NCBI RefSeq assembly: GCF_016859285.1
Contig: NW_024401811.1
Location: 148,501 to 212,500 of the forward strand
Source of the DNA: Xiphias gladius
Lineage: Eukaryota; Chordata; Actinopteri; Istiophoriformes; Xiphiidae
Reading direction: 5' to 3'
DNA: 64,000 nucleotides
Program-made: the position numbers and the translations under genes
Part shown: in pieces, positions 36,896 through 64,000 of the stretch
Layout of the letters: every line of letters begins with the position of its first letter
How positions within the stretch are numbered: the first letter of the stretch is position 1
The notes under the pieces: model-generated
Database searches by the model: none
Seen by the model: the letters and a program-made list of their open reading frames with translations, nothing else
Told to the model about the DNA's origin: nothing

Positions 36896-37270
36896 ACTCT
36901 GTTACAAGTAAAAGTCCTACATTCAAATTTTACTTGAGTAAAAGTACAGAAGTATGAACAGTACCATACATTCGAGTCTTAAAAATAAAAGCAGTCATTA
37001 TGTAGAAAAACTGGCCCAGGGACTGTCCCAGTCTGTTAATCAAGATGCATCATATTATCAAGCTCATCATTGGTTTTTATGTAAAATCTTAATCTTTAAA
37101 GTAACAACTTCACCTGTTAAATAAATGTAGAGTATAAAGTACAATATTTCCCTCTGAGATGTAGTGAAGTAGAAGTATAAAGTGGCAGAAAACAGAAATA
37201 CTCAGGTAAAGTGCAAGTACCTCAAACTTGTACTTAAGTGCAGTATTTGAGTACTTAGTTACATTCCACC
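36896..37270 (+). repeat. Dispersed fish repeat (AAGTAAAAGTCCTACATTCA type)
   Basis: Runs from TACAAGTAAAAGTCCTACAT to TACTTAGTTACATTCCACCA, a pattern I recognise as a very common teleost repeat. Class not determined. Confidence 0.6.
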
Positions 37271-37554
37271 ATGTATAACCTGTTTAACAGTTTGTAAGGA
37301 GCTGAGGATCACTGAACACCAAAAATGTACTTTATAAACCTTTTTTGTTATTTAATTAATCACTAATTTAACTATTTAATTCTGTGTTTTACATAATATT
37401 GCAATGGTCTGCACAACTTTAGAACCTTTAGCTTATTATTGTTATTGTTCCAATTATTCTGTTAGAACAACCACGTTGAAAACTCTACCAACACATTACA
37501 GGGCTGGTTTTAGAGTATTTTTCAGTAAATAAATGAATGTCCTTAAAGGGGTGA

Positions 37555-37885
37555 ACATGTGTGTTGAGCTGTAACTAAACGATGTGACTGTACTGTGATG
37601 AAACACATCAGTGCCGGTGCTGATGTTCACATTTCTTACCAAAGTTAGAAAAATCTGCATTTCATGGGTTGAAAATGACTCAACACGCCATCTCCTGTTT
37701 AAATCCTCCTGAACATTTCAAGGCCAATGCTGACATAGAGTCAACCTTTCAATATTTCTATTAAAAAAAAAAGAGTTAAAGCACTCAAATCAGAGGGGGG
37801 CGGCCCACCTGCCCCAGCACCCGTCCTTGAGTGGGAGTCTGTGATAGCAACACACTGCTATGTACGTTTGCAATCAGCATTTTTC
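37555..37885 (+). repeat. Block duplicated in inverted orientation at 59545-60105
   Basis: Near-identical, reversed, to sequence in dnm1 intron 1, for example GAGCTGTAACTAAACGATGT, CATTTCTTACCAAAGTTAGA and GCACCCGTCCTTGAGTGGGA. The dnm1 copy has about 210 bp extra in the middle. Confidence 0.8.
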
Positions 37886-38330
37886 AGAGAGAGCTATTTC
37901 AGCTACACGCTTGTTTCTGAGAGCTCTGGTTTGGGGCGTTACTGGGTCTGGAGCCAACGGCTGGAACAGATACAGCTCAGGACCACCACGGTCCTCCACC
38001 ACACTAATATCCGCTTCAGGGGCTTCTGGAGGGGAAAAGACCTCCACGTCCACCTCCAAAGAGCCCTCTAGCACAGGTGCCTTGTGGTCACTCGTGGTCA
38101 CACATCCACGCCCACTTTTTATAGCACTGTCAAAATGATGGTGTGGGCGGAGTTAGGCTCAGAGCTGCAGGTGATGAAAGTTTCTGTATTTGGTAACGAA
38201 GCTCTTATTTTTGAAGATGCGATCAAATTCCTCCGGCTTGTATTTTATTTTGAAACTACACTCCGGATGTGTATTGTCTCGGTGTTGGAGCTTGACAGAG
38301 CGGTTAGCTGTTTGTTTACTTGTTAACATG

Positions 38331-38404
38331 TCGCAGTAAACCGGTAACTAACCGGGTTAAACCGGGTTAACGGACAGTCGGTGTCGGTAGGTTTTGGCGG
38401 GAGA
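38331..38404 (+). promoter_or_regulatory. fhip2b: Candidate fhip2b promoter/5'UTR with clustered CCGG motifs and an E2F-like site
   Basis: Just upstream of the start codon lies one AAACCGGTAA-like motif and two tandem copies of AACCGGGTTA (38338-38370), the dyad shape bound by Grainyhead/CP2-type factors. TTTGGCGGGA at 38393-38402, close to the E2F consensus, ends two bases before the ATG at 38405. The motifs are seen; their use is inferred. Confidence 0.4.
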
Positions 38405-51171
<12,767 letters not shown>

Positions 51172-51239
51172 AACTGACACACCCGGAACAGCAATGACTC
51201 ACCTGGACCACCTGGGACAGGTACTTCTGAGTATCCTGG

Positions 51240-51740
51240 GACTGATACACATTAGCTACAGTTACATGCACGCGTTTTTTCATTCAGGTTGAAGATTTCA
51301 GGTCAACCGTTTACATGAGATGAGATTTATTACGTCTGGTGTTTACATGCGCCAAAGTGATGAAGATGCCATGCATTCGTCTTATCTCTTTGGCACGTGT
51401 TTGATCAGCTCCCTGAAGATGGATATCTCTCGTCTGTTCGGCGCAGTATTTGCCGTTATTGTTCCGCTTGGAAGCCGCCACTTCAGGAAGTGGAGAAACA
51501 AACGTCCCCAAGCGTTTACGTCAAGACGGAGGGCATGCGCAGAAAAAACGCAGCCAGAAAGTGACGAGGTTTAATCGTTTATATGGTACAGTTTGTCTTT
51601 GATCCGTTAATGAACAGGTTTAAACTACCCCTCTGCAACCTGGACCTGTTTGTTTTGATTGAGGTGTTGATTTGAACACTTTGATTCTGTTTGCGCTTTA
51701 AAACCGATTATGATCGGAATATTAGGCTCCGTGTAAACGT
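51240..51740. mobile_element. Candidate non-autonomous DNA transposon (TTTACATGCACG ends)
   Basis: Left end GCTACAGTTACATGCACGCG and right end CCGTGTAAACGTGGCTAG are imperfect inverted repeats of a kind common in fish. No intact frame. Lies in the fhip2b 3' region. Confidence 0.5.
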
Positions 51741-52495
51741 GGCTAGTGACAGGTACAGCAGAGAGAGGTGGACCAGGTTATTTGGTACAGGTTCACCTGG
51801 GTGAACTGGTACTGATGGACCTGGAACAGGTGGAGCTGACTAAACTGGGTCAGTTACACAGGTCTTGGTATCTACAGGAACTCTGCGGGTCCAACTGGAC
51901 AAATTTTTTGATGGTCTTCAGACCTGAATGAAAACCTGCAGGGTTTACGAGTCGACCCTTAACGGCCTTAATGAATACGGCTTCGTCCTGGTTCTGCAGC
52001 CTGATCTGCAGCTTCATCCCACCGTCGTCATCGGGGTTCGACTGTCACAGGAACGTTTATTTACTCTGGCCTCAGATTTTATTCTGATCGACTCCAGCGA
52101 GAGAGAACAGAGCTTTTATGTGATAAAGACCTCAGCGTTGACCTCATCGGTCCTGTAAGTATCAGCCGATCAGAGAGACCTGTAGGGAGCCTCCACACAG
52201 GTGGAGGTGTGAGGGGGAAGTTGCAAAATTGTGAAGTAGCTCAGATGATTGAATGACAGGAACAGATCCCTGATTGGATAAAAACCTGCATAAACTGAAG
52301 AACCGTCGATCAGGCTCCTGTCAGACCTGCAGGAGGGTCTGATGCTGAAACCTGCTCTGAGGGGGATCGTGTGTAAGATTACATGTCACTGATGATAAAA
52401 TCGTTATTACGTTTCTGCTGAGTCCTTATTTTTACTTTAACATACATTATTTAAAATATTTAAGTGCAATTCAACTGTTTTATCCCAAAGGTGGG

Positions 52496-52526
52496 TGGAT
52501 GGATGGATGGATGGATGGATGGATGG
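52496..52526 (+). repeat. (GGAT)n microsatellite
   Basis: Seven or so tetranucleotide units. Confidence 0.9.
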
Positions 52527-52870
52527 GTTAGATTTCACTTCGGTTCAGAGATAAATAATCCTGATGAACATGTTGTCAGTAAACCTGAAACCACGGGGAG
52601 TCAAGTTTCAGCCAAACAGACGTTTAACGTCTTTAACTCTTTTTGCCTTTAAAACTTTTCTCTTGTGTCGTGGATCAGGTTTTCTCTTCATTCAATTCAT
52701 CAAACTTTATTCGTACAGTTTGTTGTGTACAGATGAACACAGTTCAGAGTGTTTTTCAGGAAAGAAGAAATCTAAGCAGGAAAACTCCTGCAAATGAAAA
52801 ATATATTTATATGCAGCATGTAAAGAGACAGAACTTTAATATGTGAGAAAACACTAAATGTGAAATAAAA

Positions 52871-64000
<11,130 letters not shown>

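Larger units (their letters stand above)
35206..38330. other. Intergenic region between divergent gsn and fhip2b
   Basis: No gene was recognised. It contains the GGGTCT repeat, an inverted repeat at 36066-36134, a dispersed repeat at 36896-37270 and a block at 37555-37885 that recurs inverted in dnm1 intron 1. The rest is unassigned AT-rich sequence. Confidence 0.5.
51172..52870 (+). other. fhip2b: Probable fhip2b 3' untranslated region
   Basis: Runs from the TAG at 51169-51171 to an AATAAA at 52864-52869 in an AT-rich stretch. Earlier poly(A) use is possible. It includes a transposon-like block at about 51240-51740 and a GGAT repeat near 52496-52526. No gene is seen. Confidence 0.4.

Overview
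The window is vertebrate nuclear DNA, almost certainly from a ray-finned (teleost, probably percomorph) fish. The evidence is multi-exon genes with GT-AG introns and vertebrate-type proteins, compact introns full of TG/CA microsatellites, and a repeat set typical of fish: Tc1-like elements, a Penelope-like element, L2-like LINE tails, hAT remnants and several short dispersed families. All exon boundaries were placed by eye from splice sites, reading phase and remembered protein-family sequence. No search or alignment program was run.

Four protein-coding genes are present. (1) dab2ip (+, 8498-22019, N-terminus outside the window): a Ras GTPase-activating protein with PH, C2, RasGAP, Pro-rich and coiled-coil parts. 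(2) gsn (-, 24376-33844, non-coding first exon near 35.12-35.2 kb): a complete 725-residue six-domain cytoplasmic gelsolin. (3) fhip2b/fam160b2 (+, 38405-51171): a subunit of the FTS-HOOK-FHIP dynein-adaptor complex, with one exon that cannot be found. (4) dnm1 (+, 55244 to the window end): the first six coding exons of dynamin-1, 262 residues of the GTPase domain. dab2ip and gsn are tail to tail with poly(A) signals about 190 bp apart. gsn and fhip2b are head to head across about 3.2 kb. fhip2b and dnm1 run in the same direction. The human orthologues of dab2ip, gsn and dnm1 lie on 9q33-q34, whereas FHIP2B is on 8p21.

By region: 1-8.5 kb is intron or upstream DNA with repeats, including a dead Penelope-like element. 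8.5-24.1 kb is dab2ip, with a roughly 670 bp CT tract, an L2 remnant, a 32-bp perfect hairpin, and a 3'UTR holding a minisatellite split by a Tc1 relic. 24.3-35.2 kb is gsn with a 1.07 kb Tc1 relic. 35.2-38.4 kb is repeat-rich intergenic DNA ending in the fhip2b promoter. 38.4-52.9 kb is fhip2b and its 3'UTR. 52.9-55.2 kb is intergenic. 55.2-64 kb is dnm1, whose first intron holds a 1.5 kb AT-rich minisatellite and an inverted, decayed copy of part of the fhip2b locus including exon 3.

The proteins share broad themes (actin severing, membrane fission, dynein cargo adaptors, Ras signalling), but the cluster is conserved synteny, not an operon. I found no new gene system. The items most worth a second look are the inverted fhip2b fragment inside dnm1, the missing fhip2b exon, the joint loss of the G2 disulfide cysteines in gelsolin, and the perfect hairpin in dab2ip.
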